A DNA stretch of 62,259 nucleotides from Bacillota bacterium (GCA_029555205.1 JAKPTB010000050.1:1-62259); one strand, 5' to 3'; shown: positions 43,452 through 53,234, counted from the stretch's first letter. A program made the numbers and translations. Notes: generated by a model from the letters alone, not told the origin.

Positions 43452-44360
43452 CTAGGGCGAGCATTTTGCGCAGACGGAACGGAACAGGGTGGTGCTCAGG
43501 TAGCGGTCGCCGCGGTCGGGCATAATTACCACAATAGTGCCTGAATCCATCGACTTAGCAATCCGCAAGGCCCCGGCCAAAGCCGCGCCGCTGGACATGC
43601 CCGCAAAAATTCCTTCCTTTGTGGCCAGTAGCCTCGCCATTTCAAAGGCCTCGTCATCCTCCACATTAATCTTCTCGTCAAGTAGTTCGGGATGATAAAT
43701 TTTGGGAACTATGGCCTCTTCCATGTTTTTTAGACCCTGGATGGCGTGTCCCTTCAGAGGTTCCACACCGACAATTTTAACTTGCGGTTTTTTCTCTTTC
43801 AAATACCTGCCTATTCCCATCAACGTTCCCGTGGTTCCCATCCCGGCTACAAGTACATCAATCTCCCCGCGGGTTTGAGAAAATATTTCCGGCCCCGTCG
43901 TCTCATAATGTGACAGGGTATTGTTTTCGTTCGTGAACTGGTTGGGCATGTAATACTTATCGGGTTCCTCCTGTATGATCCGGGCGGCCTCCCGGATTGA
44001 ACCGTCGGTGCCCTCGCAGGCAGGCGTCAGGATTACCTCGGCTCCAAAGGCCTCCAGGATGCGGCTTCTCTCGGAACTGACACATCCGGGAATAACAAGC
44101 TTGACCGGATAGCCCCTGGCCGCCCCAATCATCGCTATGGCAATACCTGTATTGCCCGACGTAGCCTCCAAAATAGTCTTGCCCCTGGTGAGCTCTCCGG
44201 ACTCTTCCGCCTTTTTTATCATGTAAAAAGCAGGCCGGTCCTTAATAGAACCTCCAGGGTTGGATCCTTCCAGTTTTCCGAAAATCTTCGCCTTCGTCCC
44301 GTTGGTCAGAGTCTTTAATTGAACAAGTGGCGTATTTCCGATAGCGGAAAAGATATCCAT
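43452..44360 (-). CDS. PLP-dependent cysteine synthase
   Basis: Protein of 302 residues that replaces the acetyl (or phosphate) group of an activated serine with sulphide. MDIFSAIGNTPLVQL opens the family; the PLP lysine is in NPGGSIKDRPAFYMI, the substrate loop in EATSGNTGIA and the phosphate loop in GMGTTGTLMG. The NPGGS/SIKDRPA version is closer to CysM than to CysK. The start is the ATG at 44360 behind TTGGAGGC; an upstream in-frame start would include this site. The C-terminus carries two cysteines (CAKC), unusual in the family. Confidence 0.9.
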   Translation of the reverse strand: MDIFSAIGNTPLVQLKTLTNGTKAKIFGKLEGSNPGGSIKDRPAFYMIKKAEESGELTRGKTILEATSGNTGIAIAMIGAARGYPVKLVIPGCVSSERSRILEAFGAEVILTPACEGTDGSIREAARIIQEEPDKYYMPNQFTNENNTLSHYETTGPEIFSQTRGEIDVLVAGMGTTGTLMGIGRYLKEKKPQVKIVGVEPLKGHAIQGLKNMEEAIVPKIYHPELLDEKINVEDDEAFEMARLLATKEGIFAGMSSGAALAGALRIAKSMDSGTIVVIMPDRGDRYLSTTLFRSVCAKCSP

Positions 44361-44621
44361 ATTCTGTTCGCCTCCAACAAAATGCAAATTTATGTCTACC
44401 ATTAAGATATGATTACTGTACTATCCTTCAAGTATTCGATAACGTTCGACCATTCTCCTGTTTTAGAAAAAGAACCCCGGCACCTTTAGCGGAACATGAT
44501 GCAGGCGTTTTTAAACCAAGGAAATAATGCTAAGGAATAATAGTGTTGCTATCTACCAAGAACATTTAAGAACCGGGAGAGCGCCGGATCCGCGCCGGCC
44601 ACTGGATTAAACCCGGAGGCA

Positions 44622-45875
44622 CTATAGTTTCGAAAAATCAAGGGTGGCAAAATAGTCCTCAATAGTTTCTGCCCGGCGGATCATTTCGATCTTGCCGTCC
44701 GGCTTCAGCAGCAGTTCGGCAGGCCGCAGCTTTCCGTTGTAATTGAAGCCCATGGCATGCCCGTGGGCGCCGGTATCATGAATAACCAGGATGTCACCGG
44801 TATGGATCTCCGGCAGCTTGCGATCAATCGCAAATTTGTCGTTGTTCTCACAGAGGGAACCGGTAACATCGTAAAGGCAGCAGTGGGGCCACTCTTCTTT
44901 ACCGGCTACAGTGATGTGGTGATAAGCTCCGTACATTCCCGGGCGCATTAAATCAGACATACAGGCGTCAAGACCGACATAGCTTTTGTAGGTTTCCTTC
45001 CTGTGTAAAACAGTCGTCACCAGGTAACCATAGGGTCCGGTAATCATCCGCCCGCTTTCCATAGCCAGCTTGACCGGGTGCAGTCCCCCGGCAACAATCT
45101 TTTCCTCGTATGACCGGCGAATACCCCTGCCCAGATAAGCTAAATCCACAGCCTCTTCTTCGGGACGGTAGGGGATGCCGATGCCCCCGCCGAGATTGAT
45201 CAGCTCAACGCGAATACCAATAGTGTTATATACTTCCAGAGCCAGATCAAACATCATCCTGGCCGTTTCGATAAAGTATTCCGGGTCCAGTTCATTGGAG
45301 ATAATCATTGTGTGCAGGCCGAAGCGCTTCACACCCTTTTCCCGCACAATTGCCAGGGCTTCCAGAAGCTGCTTCCGGGTCAGGCCATACTTGGCATTTT
45401 CCGGAGTACCGATAATAGCGTTTCCGCCCTTGCGCAGGGGTCCGGGGTTATACCGGAAGGATAGCATTTCAGGAAGCCCGGCATGTCTTTCCAGGTAATC
45501 GATATGGCTGATATCGTCCAGGTTTATCACAGCCCCCAGTTTCCTGGCCAGTTTAAAATCCTCCGCCGGGGTATCGTTGGAGGTGAACATAATTTCCTCA
45601 CCTTTAATACCGGTCCGCTCGGCCAGGATCAATTCTGCCAGGGAACTGCAATCGGCCCCAAACCCCTCTTCGTGCAGTATTTTTAATATATGAGGGTTGG
45701 GTGTCGCTTTTACCGCAAAGTATTCCTTGAACTCCGGCGCCCAGGAGAAAGCCTTCAGCAAATCCCGGGCATTTGCCCGGATAGCCTTCTCGTCGTAAAT
45801 ATGAAAAGGAGTGGGGTATTGTTCAATAATCTGAACCAGTTGCTCCTTGGAAAAGGGTAATTTTTTTTCTGCCAT
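44622..45875 (-). CDS. lysA: Diaminopimelate decarboxylase-like PLP enzyme
   Basis: Fold-III PLP decarboxylase of 417 residues, last step of lysine synthesis. YFAVKATPNPHIL near residue 50 holds the PLP lysine; HTMIISNELDPEYF, INLGGGIGIPY, AMESGRMITGP, DVTGSLCENND and DTGAHGHAMGFNYNG are the usual motifs, the CEND-type cysteine being present. The classic HxGS of LysA reads HTMI, so a related activity cannot be wholly excluded. It is monocistronic; the upstream 550 bases do not show a lysine riboswitch that I can recognise. Confidence 0.85.
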   Translation of the reverse strand: MAEKKLPFSKEQLVQIIEQYPTPFHIYDEKAIRANARDLLKAFSWAPEFKEYFAVKATPNPHILKILHEEGFGADCSSLAELILAERTGIKGEEIMFTSNDTPAEDFKLARKLGAVINLDDISHIDYLERHAGLPEMLSFRYNPGPLRKGGNAIIGTPENAKYGLTRKQLLEALAIVREKGVKRFGLHTMIISNELDPEYFIETARMMFDLALEVYNTIGIRVELINLGGGIGIPYRPEEEAVDLAYLGRGIRRSYEEKIVAGGLHPVKLAMESGRMITGPYGYLVTTVLHRKETYKSYVGLDACMSDLMRPGMYGAYHHITVAGKEEWPHCCLYDVTGSLCENNDKFAIDRKLPEIHTGDILVIHDTGAHGHAMGFNYNGKLRPAELLLKPDGKIEMIRRAETIEDYFATLDFSKL

Positions 45876-46237
45876 AACTTGTTAAAGAACCTCCTGAATC
45901 ATTTAAAATAGAGAGCTGCTTTGGTTCAAGTTACGCTCAAAGCCGTGCCCTGGATTCTGATCAGATTATAATAAAACAATTATACTCAACTTATGGCTAG
46001 ATGTACATGATAATCGGTTTTTGCCTGGAAAATTGTCAGGATAAACAACTACAGGATCAGAAAGCCAATACCCGGCTCTTCCTGCATCTATTTATTAGAG
46101 CTGTCTTGTTCTATAAATCATTAGATCTTAATTATACCTGGTATCCAGAGTAAATGAGGAGTTTTTTGAACAATTAATGTAAATTAAAATCCAAATGTCC
46201 TTAATAGACAAGGACCGTTAAAACAGCTACAGAATCC

Positions 46238-46274
46238 CAGCCTGTTGGAGCCTGCACACCAGTGTAACAGGCTG
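46238..46274. other. Hairpin of unknown role
   Basis: Perfect 9-bp stem CAGCCTGTT/AACAGGCTG with a 19-base loop and no T-run on either side. It could be an RNA element or a protein site. Confidence 0.4.
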
Positions 46275-46370
46275 TAGTCCGGTCCGCTTCCCACCAATAC
46301 CCACTATATTAAAATTTATGAGAAATTGTCCGCACCTGTCAACCGGGGCATTACAAACTTCTCCCTGCCG

Positions 46371-46398
46371 AAAAACGAAAAGCCACCGGATGGTGGCT
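46371..46398 (-). terminator. Strong intrinsic terminator after the creatininase gene
   Basis: On the minus strand AGCCACC-atcc-GGTGGCT followed by TTTTCGTTTTT, 26 bases past the stop. It ends the Liv/creatininase transcription unit. Confidence 0.9.
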
Positions 46399-46423
46399 TG
46401 TAAAGCGACCTTCTGAAACAGTT

Positions 46424-47182
46424 CTAGAGGGCGGATTGTCCGGACGAGTAATTCCAGTCCTTTGCGTCCATATCCTTGATGAATTGAACCACTGCTTTGA
46501 TGAGAACATCCACCATTTTAGCGCCTTTTTCGGCGGTTGCTTTGGATGGGTCGCCGGTTGCCCCTGTATTGGTCAATTCAGCAAAATTCCACTTAATTTC
46601 TACGTGTTCCGGCAGGTTGGGCACAACACCCCGGGCCTGGTCCATTTCAATCAACTCGGGGAACAGGGCCAAACCAATGGATGTTTCACCTTCTCCTGCG
46701 TGGCCGAGCCCGTTCCAGACTTCGAAAGTACCGGGTGGCAGAAGGTTTCCGGCGGTAACCCACCAGGCGTCCAGGGATGCTATCCGGACCTCGGGAAACT
46801 CCAGCTTGATGCTTCTGGCAGCAATTTCAATGGGAGCGATATTTCCATCATGTCCGTTCATAATGAAAATTCTTTTAATGCCGTTTTTGACCACACAGCG
46901 CATGATGTCCTTAAGTACGGCTATCAGCGTTTCCGGCTGAAGGCTCAAGGTAAAGGGAAAGTGGGCATAATGCTGACTCATCCCGACATTGACCGGCGGC
47001 AGCACCAGAAGGCCTTCTACCTCTTCAGCCACCTTTTCCGAGAGCATCGCCGAAACAAAAGTATCGGTCCCAAAGGGCAGGTGAAAGCCGTGGTTTTCAC
47101 AGGACCCGACGGCAAGAATTGCCTTGTCAAATTTCTTTCCATTGATGTATTGGTTGCCTGTCATTTTGCTTAATATGCTCAT
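46424..47182 (-). CDS. Creatininase family amidohydrolase
   Basis: Protein of 252 residues of the creatininase/FAPy-amidohydrolase fold, which uses a binuclear metal site. Ligand motifs are GSCENHGFHLPFGTDT (Glu, His, Asp), MNGHDGNIAPIE and GHAGEGETS. The family hydrolyses cyclic or linear amides (creatinine, formamidopyrimidine intermediates), and MftE of mycofactocin synthesis also belongs to it. Its position directly downstream of a Liv-type ABC transporter suggests that the imported compound, perhaps an amide, is its substrate. An attenuator-like hairpin lies just upstream. Confidence 0.87.
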   Translation of the reverse strand: MSILSKMTGNQYINGKKFDKAILAVGSCENHGFHLPFGTDTFVSAMLSEKVAEEVEGLLVLPPVNVGMSQHYAHFPFTLSLQPETLIAVLKDIMRCVVKNGIKRIFIMNGHDGNIAPIEIAARSIKLEFPEVRIASLDAWWVTAGNLLPPGTFEVWNGLGHAGEGETSIGLALFPELIEMDQARGVVPNLPEHVEIKWNFAELTNTGATGDPSKATAEKGAKMVDVLIKAVVQFIKDMDAKDWNYSSGQSAL

Positions 47183-47211
47183 AATAATCCTCCAGGCAAA
47201 TTATTTTTCTT

Positions 47212-47254
47212 TTTGTAAAAATCTTAATCAGAGTGGGCTTTCGCCCACCCTGAT
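47212..47254 (-). terminator. Terminator or attenuator between livJ-like and creatininase genes
   Basis: On the minus strand ATCAG-g-GTGGGC-gaaa-GCCCAC-t-CTGAT followed by TAAGATTTTTA. It lies about 180 bases past the binding-protein stop and 30 bases before the creatininase start, so it should lower but may not abolish expression of the last gene. Confidence 0.75.
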
Positions 47255-47429
47255 CCCGTTGTTAAGTAAATTAAGAGTTACATTCAATCATCCAATCATG
47301 TAATAATTGACCATGCAAACCGGCAACTGCACACCGGGTTAGCGTTAAAATTTACCCGCAGCCTTGATGGCTTATCATTCCGGCGGCGGTACCGGCCACA
47401 GGAAAACAAGTACATTAACGAAAACTGTT

Positions 47430-48614
47430 TTAAGGAGTAATCTCCTTCATGAAGACAAACTTACCGTCTTCCACTTTCAGGACGGCAACGGACTTTTTGG
47501 GTACACGCTTGCCGGGTTCATAGGATATGGTGCCGGTCACTGCCTCAAAGTTCTGGGTTGCGGCCAGGGCGTCGCGGATGGCTTTGGGATCAGCATTTCC
47601 GGCCCGCTTAATGGCATCGGCAATGAGATACATGGTATCGTAGCCCAGCGCCGCAAAGGCGTTTTCAGGATCCGTGCCGTATTCCGCTTTGTAGGATTCA
47701 ACAAACTTCTTAACCTTCTCGCTGTCCCGGGTCAGGCTGGTGTGGGTGGAAAAGTACGTTTCCACATTGGCGCCTTCTCCGCCAAGCTCAATCAGCAGCG
47801 GGGTATCAAAGCCGTCGCCGCTGATTATGGGTGTATTAATGCCGGCTGCCCTGATCTGTTTTACGATGAGACCACAATCCGAGGGACCCGAAGAGATAAA
47901 GAGCAGGTCCGGGGCAGTGGCCATGGCCTTCAGGCGGTTAATCTGGGCTGAATAGTCCTGGTCGCCGGTCTTGAAGGTATCTTCCAGAAGGATGGCGCCG
48001 TCACCATTGAGCTCTTTAAAACGCTCCACGAAGAAGGCTGCCAGGTTCATGGTGAAATCCATGGCAGTATCTTTCAAAACATAGGCTGTTTTGGTATTCA
48101 GGTCTTTGGCGGCGTATTCAGCTGCCACATAGGCCTGGGCGTCGTCACCGAAAGGCGCCAGGAAGAAATAGTCGCCTACCTGCTCCGGCAGGCTGGGCAG
48201 GGTGGCACCGGAGGTTACAAAGGGAACACCCGCATTTTGGGCAATGGGGCCTGCAGCCAGGGCGTAGTTTGAATCGCTGAAGCCCGCAATGGCCACAACC
48301 TTGTCCACGTCAACCAACTTGGAAGCGGCGTTTGTGGCAGCGGTCTGGTCCGTTTTGCCATCCATGCTGATGACTTCAACCTGCTTGCCGTTAATTCCGC
48401 CGGCCTCATTAATCTCCTTTGCGGCCAGCTTGAACCCGTTCAGTGAAGGGGCGTCAAGGGAAGACTGGGCGCCGGTAATATTGTAGATGGCCCCGACTTT
48501 AATGGTCCCACCATCGGCCGCCTTGGTATCCGGCGCTTTACTCCCTCCACCGCCGCACCCCGCCAGGCACAGGGTCATTAACACAACCACAAACAGTACC
48601 CAAAGTTTCTTCAT
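47430..48614 (-). CDS. Liv-type ABC transporter substrate-binding lipoprotein
   Basis: Extracytoplasmic solute-binding protein of 394 residues. The signal peptide ends in the lipobox LCLAGC, followed by a Gly/Ser linker, and the mature part has the type-I periplasmic binding fold (GAIYNITGAQSSLDAPSLNG, FVTSGATLPSLPEQ, AFAALGYDTMYLIADAIKRA). It is anchored to the outer face of the membrane and delivers a branched-chain amino acid or an amide to the permeases. It is the fifth gene of the operon. Confidence 0.92.
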   Translation of the reverse strand: MKKLWVLFVVVLMTLCLAGCGGGGSKAPDTKAADGGTIKVGAIYNITGAQSSLDAPSLNGFKLAAKEINEAGGINGKQVEVISMDGKTDQTAATNAASKLVDVDKVVAIAGFSDSNYALAAGPIAQNAGVPFVTSGATLPSLPEQVGDYFFLAPFGDDAQAYVAAEYAAKDLNTKTAYVLKDTAMDFTMNLAAFFVERFKELNGDGAILLEDTFKTGDQDYSAQINRLKAMATAPDLLFISSGPSDCGLIVKQIRAAGINTPIISGDGFDTPLLIELGGEGANVETYFSTHTSLTRDSEKVKKFVESYKAEYGTDPENAFAALGYDTMYLIADAIKRAGNADPKAIRDALAATQNFEAVTGTISYEPGKRVPKKSVAVLKVEDGKFVFMKEITP

Positions 48615-48712
48615 AAATCTGCCTCCTTTTATAAATTCTTTTCAACCGGATCCTGTTACCGCTAACGCACTTTTTTCATCACCCCCCAAGATTCAAACAG
48701 TTTCGTCTTTCA

Positions 48713-49753
48713 TCAACTATCCAGGTTAGTCCCGGGTAAAGGCCTATCCTTCCTGAACCGTCTCCAGGAAAACTCCCAGGTACCGGCAAGTCCCCGGGGA
48801 CGGAAAAAAATAATCAGGATCAACGTCACAGCCATAATTATCTGGCTTAAGCCATACAGGGGGGGCAGCGTCAAGCCGAAGACCGTCATCCCCACCTCCA
48901 GATTTCGCAGAGCCTCAGGAACAATGGTCATCAGCGCAGCACCTAGCACTCCCCCCGAGATGCTGCTCATACCGCCCACCACCGACATAACAACCAGATT
49001 GAAGGTCCTGTCATAGGAGAAGGAAAGCGGTGTAACAACTGTGATCAGATGTCCCCACAACGCACCTCCGACGCCTGCAAAAAATGCTCCGGTACAGAAG
49101 GCGATCAGTTTGTGAAAGGTTAAATTTACGCCCAGTGTTTCCGCGGCCAGGTCGTCTTCCCGGATAGCCAGCATTCCCCGCCCGTACGACGAGTGAACTA
49201 TTCGCCACACAATATAGATGGTGAACACGGCGGTTCCCCAGACCCACCATACATTGGTGCTGGGAAGCAGTCCGTTGATCCCCCTGGCTCCTCTTGTAAT
49301 GGTATTCAACTGGGTAATAAACACCTGTACTATAACCAGGAATCCCAGGGTGGCAACGGCAAGGTAATGGCCCCGGAGACGCAGTACAGGATAACCCAGG
49401 ATCAGGGCGCACAGGGAAGCAACCAGCCCGCCGGCCAGCAAGGCCGGAAAAAAGCTGATTTCTACGCTGCCCAGCCAGGCAGGCAACTGCGGCAGCACCG
49501 CTGCTTTCTTTTCCAGAGGCAGGGCCAGAATCGCCGCAACATAAGCGCCCACAGCCATAAATCCAGCGTGCCCCAGGGAAAATACCCCGCAAAAACCGTT
49601 GGTTAGATTCAGACTTACCACCAGGGCGATATTAATGCCGATGAGGTTGACAATGCGCATATGATAGTCCGAAAGGAAAACATTGAGGACGCCCAGAAGC
49701 AGGAATAATCCAACCAAAGCTATTAGAGTATAGATTTTATCCCGAAGATCCAT
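48713..49753 (-). CDS. livM: Liv-type ABC transporter permease (LivM)
   Basis: Membrane permease of 346 residues with about ten helices and the family motif NLTNGFCGVFSLGHAGFMAVGA; the coupling helix is near AIREDDLAAETLGVN. It overlaps the operon order with LivH: its ATG follows the livH stop without a gap. Exact substrate unknown. Confidence 0.92.
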   Translation of the reverse strand: MDLRDKIYTLIALVGLFLLLGVLNVFLSDYHMRIVNLIGINIALVVSLNLTNGFCGVFSLGHAGFMAVGAYVAAILALPLEKKAAVLPQLPAWLGSVEISFFPALLAGGLVASLCALILGYPVLRLRGHYLAVATLGFLVIVQVFITQLNTITRGARGINGLLPSTNVWWVWGTAVFTIYIVWRIVHSSYGRGMLAIREDDLAAETLGVNLTFHKLIAFCTGAFFAGVGGALWGHLITVVTPLSFSYDRTFNLVVMSVVGGMSSISGGVLGAALMTIVPEALRNLEVGMTVFGLTLPPLYGLSQIIMAVTLILIIFFRPRGLAGTWEFSWRRFRKDRPLPGTNLDS

Positions 49754-50650
49754 TTATACCTTCCTCCCTTCCAGGATGCCGAGAATACCGGCAGGCCTGA
49801 TCAGGAGGACAATGATTAAAATAAAAAAGACAAAGGCGTCTCTATAACCGGAGTACATGGGCGGCAGCAGCGCAACAAGCAGAATTTCCGACAGGCCCAG
49901 CACATACCCGCCCAGGGCAGCTCCGGGAATACTCCCGATGCCTCCGATAACCGCAGCCACAAAAGCTTTAAGACCGGGTATAAAACCCATCAGCGGGTCA
50001 ATCCTGCCATACTGGCTCCCCAGCATAACGCCGGCCACGGCAGCCATACCGGAGCCGATGGCAAAGGCGCAGGCAACCACCTTGTTAATATCAATCCCCA
50101 TCAGGCGGGCGGCTACCAGGTTTTCCGAACAGGCCCGCATGGCAACGCCCAACCTGGTCCGGGTCACAAATAAAGTCAAGAGCAGGATCAATAAGACTGT
50201 CAGGAAAAAGATCAACAAGGTCATGTTGCTGATGGATATTTCCCCGATTTGGTGCATATAGGAGAGCGCCTGGGTGGTTTCAAATTTGCGGGGCTGGGCG
50301 GAAACAGTCATAATGCCCAGGTTCTCAATAAATATGGATACTGCCAGGGAAGTAAGCAACATGGCTTCCTCATTAGCGCCCCGCAAAGGCCTGAAGGCCA
50401 CCCTTTCCACCATCATGCCGATGATGGCTGCAAAAAGCATGGCGCCCAGCAAACCAGCCCATAGGGGTAAATGTGAAGCAACCATAATAAATACCGCGCA
50501 GTAGGCGCCGATCATCAAGATGTCGCCGTGGGCAAAATTGATCAGCCGCAGAATGCTGTAGGTCATGGAAAAGCCAATGGCAACCAGGGCGTAAATACTG
50601 CCGAGACTGATCCCGTCCAACAGGTTTTGAATAATGTAAGTACCACTCAT
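49754..50650 (-). CDS. livH: Liv-type ABC transporter permease (LivH)
   Basis: Membrane permease of 298 residues. The N-terminus (QNLLDGISLGSIYALVAIGF, LRLINFAHGDILMIGAY) and the coupling region (ACSENLVAARLMGIDINKV) are diagnostic for LivH. It follows the livF-like gene with only a few bases between and precedes livM directly. Confidence 0.93.
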   Translation of the reverse strand: MSGTYIIQNLLDGISLGSIYALVAIGFSMTYSILRLINFAHGDILMIGAYCAVFIMVASHLPLWAGLLGAMLFAAIIGMMVERVAFRPLRGANEEAMLLTSLAVSIFIENLGIMTVSAQPRKFETTQALSYMHQIGEISISNMTLLIFFLTVLLILLLTLFVTRTRLGVAMRACSENLVAARLMGIDINKVVACAFAIGSGMAAVAGVMLGSQYGRIDPLMGFIPGLKAFVAAVIGGIGSIPGAALGGYVLGLSEILLVALLPPMYSGYRDAFVFFILIIVLLIRPAGILGILEGRKV

Positions 50651-50653
50651 AGA

Positions 50654-51358
50654 TTAACCTCCCAGGTAGGCTTTTTTTACATCATCATTTGCAAGAAGTT
50701 CTCCAGCGGTACCCGATAGCTTGATGGAGCCTGTTTCCAGGACATATCCCCGGTCGGCCACTTCCAGGGCATGATAGGCGTTTTGCTCCACGAGAAGGAT
50801 CGTTTTGCCTTCCCCCTTTAAATACCGGATGACTTCGAATATTTTCTCCACAAAGAGGGGGGCCAGTCCCAGCGAAGGTTCATCAAAAAGAATCAGTGAA
50901 GGCCTGGACATCAGTGCCCGCCCGATGGCCAGCATCTGCTGCTCGCCGCCGGAAAGGGTGCCGGCGGACTGCTTCTTTCTTTCGGCAAGAATCGGAAACA
51001 GCGTGTAGATCCATTCCAGGTCACGGTTAATCTCCTTTTTGTCCCTGCGCAGAAAAGCCCCCAGCATCAGGTTTTCCAGGACGCTGAGACGGGAAAACAC
51101 CTGGCGACCTTCGGGACAGTGGGCAATGCCGGTTCCCACAACATTGTGCGAGCTTACTTTTGAAAGGTCCTGCCCTTTAAAAACAATCGTACCGCTTCTG
51201 GGGCGAATGGTTCCCGAAATTGCCCTCAAAGTGGTGGTCTTACCGGCCCCGTTTGCCCCCAGCAGAGCTACAAGCTCTCCTTCTTCTACTTTCAGGGATA
51301 TCTCTTTAACTGCTTTAATGTTTCCGTAGTAAATATCAACACCGTTCAACTCAAGCAT
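50654..51358 (-). CDS. livF: Liv-type ABC transporter ATPase (LivF)
   Basis: ATPase of 234 residues with Walker A GANGAGKTT, signature LSGGEQQMLAIGRALM, Walker B ILFDEPSLGLAP and the switch region LLVEQNA, in which the switch residue is Gln as is normal for LivF. It overlaps the end of the livG gene by 8 bases. Confidence 0.94.
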   Translation of the reverse strand: MLELNGVDIYYGNIKAVKEISLKVEEGELVALLGANGAGKTTTLRAISGTIRPRSGTIVFKGQDLSKVSSHNVVGTGIAHCPEGRQVFSRLSVLENLMLGAFLRRDKKEINRDLEWIYTLFPILAERKKQSAGTLSGGEQQMLAIGRALMSRPSLILFDEPSLGLAPLFVEKIFEVIRYLKGEGKTILLVEQNAYHALEVADRGYVLETGSIKLSGTAGELLANDDVKKAYLGG

Positions 51359-52187
51359 TAACTGCGGACCTCCCCAGATAAGCGTTGATGACAGTGGGAT
51401 TGTTTTTGATCTCAGCGGGAGTGCCCTCTGCTATGGTTTTACCGTAGCTCAAAACCAGAAGCCGGTGACAGAGATTCATGACCACGTTCATGTCATGTTC
51501 AATGAGGATGATGGCAAGGTTAAATTCATCCTTAATCCGCCGGATAGTGTGCATTAGTTCCAGTGTTTCCTGCGGGTTCATGCCCGCCGCAGGCTCGTCC
51601 AGCAGCAGCACGGCAGGACCAGCGGCCAGGGCCCGGGCAACTTCAAGCTTGCGCTGGGCGCCGTAAGGCAAGTTTTTCGCTTCCTGATCCCGGTAATGGG
51701 CAATGCCAAGGGCTTCAAGATAAACTAAAGCCCTGACTGCGAGTTCTTTTTCCTCCCGGATAAACCCCGGGAAACTGAAAACAGTGGACAAAAAACCGCT
51801 ATTTTTGTGTATTTGTACTGCAATCAGCAAGTTTTGCAGAACGGTCAGGTTGGGAAAAAGGCGGATGTTTTGAAAAGTACGGGCAATTCCCAGCCTGGTT
51901 ATTCTATCGGGGCTGAGTCTTGTTAAATTCTGATCCCGGAGCATAATCCTGCCTTCTGTAGGCGGGAGCACCCCGGTCAACAAGTTAAAAACAGTGGTTT
52001 TGCCTGCGCCGTTGGGACCAATGAGGCCGACAATCTCACCGGGATGGAGTTCCATACAGAAATTGTCCACTGCCACGAGTCCTTTAAACTTCTTTGTTAA
52101 GCCGCTTACAGTTAGAATGGCTCCCGGTTGTTGCGCTGCAGGGCGAACATTGCCGGTTGGAAACTCAGCCGGTTCATTAATACCCAT
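51351..52187 (-). CDS. livG: Liv-type ABC transporter ATPase (LivG)
   Basis: ATPase of 278 residues with Walker A GPNGAGKTT, the family signature LPYGAQRKLEVARAL in place of LSGGQ, Walker B VLLLDEPAAGMNPQE and the switch histidine in ILIEHDMNVVM, all normal for LivG. An unusual 27-residue N-terminal extension precedes the domain. It is the first gene of the operon livG-F-H-M-J-creatininase. Confidence 0.93.
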   Translation of the reverse strand: MGINEPAEFPTGNVRPAAQQPGAILTVSGLTKKFKGLVAVDNFCMELHPGEIVGLIGPNGAGKTTVFNLLTGVLPPTEGRIMLRDQNLTRLSPDRITRLGIARTFQNIRLFPNLTVLQNLLIAVQIHKNSGFLSTVFSFPGFIREEKELAVRALVYLEALGIAHYRDQEAKNLPYGAQRKLEVARALAAGPAVLLLDEPAAGMNPQETLELMHTIRRIKDEFNLAIILIEHDMNVVMNLCHRLLVLSYGKTIAEGTPAEIKNNPTVINAYLGRSAVNA

Positions 52188-52618
52188 TCGTTAACTACCT
52201 CATTTCCCAATAAAATATGCCCTCCGGATTTCAGCCCGGATTGCGGGCGGGCAGCCCCTGGAAGGCATAAACAACCATGGTCATAAGCTGTGTATAAAAG
52301 TAATATTTTGCTCTATCTCCGACCTGCGGCCTTCCTGGCACTTCTACATTTTTCCTAGGTTAGGCAGGAATTTTTCAAGCTTCGGAAGAAACAATTAATC
52401 AATCTGTTTTAATTATACACGTAGAGGAAAGCAAGTCCATAACTTTTCACTAATTTCACCTTTATGTACTTTATTCTCATTCAAAAGGTTAAATTATACC
52501 ATCCAAATTATGAATAGATTTGCTCATGCCCCGGCATGAAATTCAAATTATAGTAAATATTATCTTGATAATAACACCTGATGGAATGACAAATTCATTA
52601 TTAGGAGGTATCCAGAAT
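52188..52618. other. Divergent promoter region of the Liv operon and nitroreductase
   Basis: About 430 AT-rich bases with no gene. Promoters in both directions are expected; no palindromic operator or riboswitch was recognised. Confidence 0.4.
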
Positions 52619-53128
52619 ATGTCATTTAGGGAGCTGATTAAAAAGAGGTACAGCGTGCGCTCCTACAAACCCGACCCCGTTGAAAAAGAAAAACTGGAAA
52701 TGATCCTGGAGGCGGCCCGTCTCGCGCCCACTGCTGCAAACCGCCAGCCTATCAGTTTTATTGTCGTCCGGACCGAAGGCAGAAAGGCTGAGTTGAGCAG
52801 GATCTACGGCAGGGCTTTCTTTACGGAGGCGCCGCTGGTAATCTGCGCCTGCTTTACCCCGGAACAGGCCTGGACGAGGAATGACGGCAAGTGCTATGGG
52901 GAAGTGGACGCTACCATTGCCATGGACCACCTGATCCTGGCAGCAACAGAGCTGGGCCTTGGAACTTGCTGGATTGCCGCCTTCGATCCAAAAGCTGCCC
53001 GGGAGGTCCTGGGCCTGCCGGATCATGTGGAACCTGTCGCCTTTACCCCTCTGGGTTATCCCGCCGATACAGCGGTTCCCAAAAAACGCAAGCCACTTCC
53101 GGAACTGGTCAGGTATGAAGGGTGGTAG
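52619..53128 (+). CDS. Nitroreductase family protein
   Basis: FMN-dependent oxidoreductase of 169 residues. SFRELIKKRYSVRSYKPDPV and AARLAPTAANRQPISFIVV are the flavin-binding N-terminus; LAATELGLGTCWIAAFDP is the second conserved part. The start is ATG at 52619 behind AGGAGG; the frame continues upstream without a ribosome site. It probably uses NAD(P)H to reduce quinone-like or nitro compounds; the physiological substrate is unknown. It is monocistronic. Confidence 0.92.
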   Translation: MSFRELIKKRYSVRSYKPDPVEKEKLEMILEAARLAPTAANRQPISFIVVRTEGRKAELSRIYGRAFFTEAPLVICACFTPEQAWTRNDGKCYGEVDATIAMDHLILAATELGLGTCWIAAFDPKAAREVLGLPDHVEPVAFTPLGYPADTAVPKKRKPLPELVRYEGW

Positions 53129-53205
53129 GGTTTTGCTTCAAACAAACTAAAACGGAAGGGTCCTTTTGTTAGCAGTATTACTGAAAGTTTAAAACGCCGA
53201 CAAGA

Positions 53206-53234
53206 AAGGGGTTGCCCTAAAGCAGCAACCCCTT
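53206..53234. terminator. Bidirectional terminator
   Basis: Perfect 10-bp stem AAGGGGTTGC/GCAACCCCTT with a 9-base loop between the convergent nitroreductase and DUF2269 genes. It may serve both, although the T-runs are weak. Confidence 0.7.

Larger units (their letters stand above)
45876..46423. other. Intergenic region with hairpins
   Basis: About 550 bases. It includes the hairpin at 46238-46274 and the creatininase terminator at 46371-46398. No gene was recognised. Confidence 0.45.

Noticed and set aside
45876..46237. Lysine riboswitch upstream of the lysA-like gene
   Set aside because: No match to the conserved lysine-box core.
46424..47182. Creatininase-family gene as the missing MftE of mycofactocin synthesis
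   Set aside because: It lies 36 kb from mftA and is the last gene of a Liv transporter operon; family membership alone does not make it MftE.
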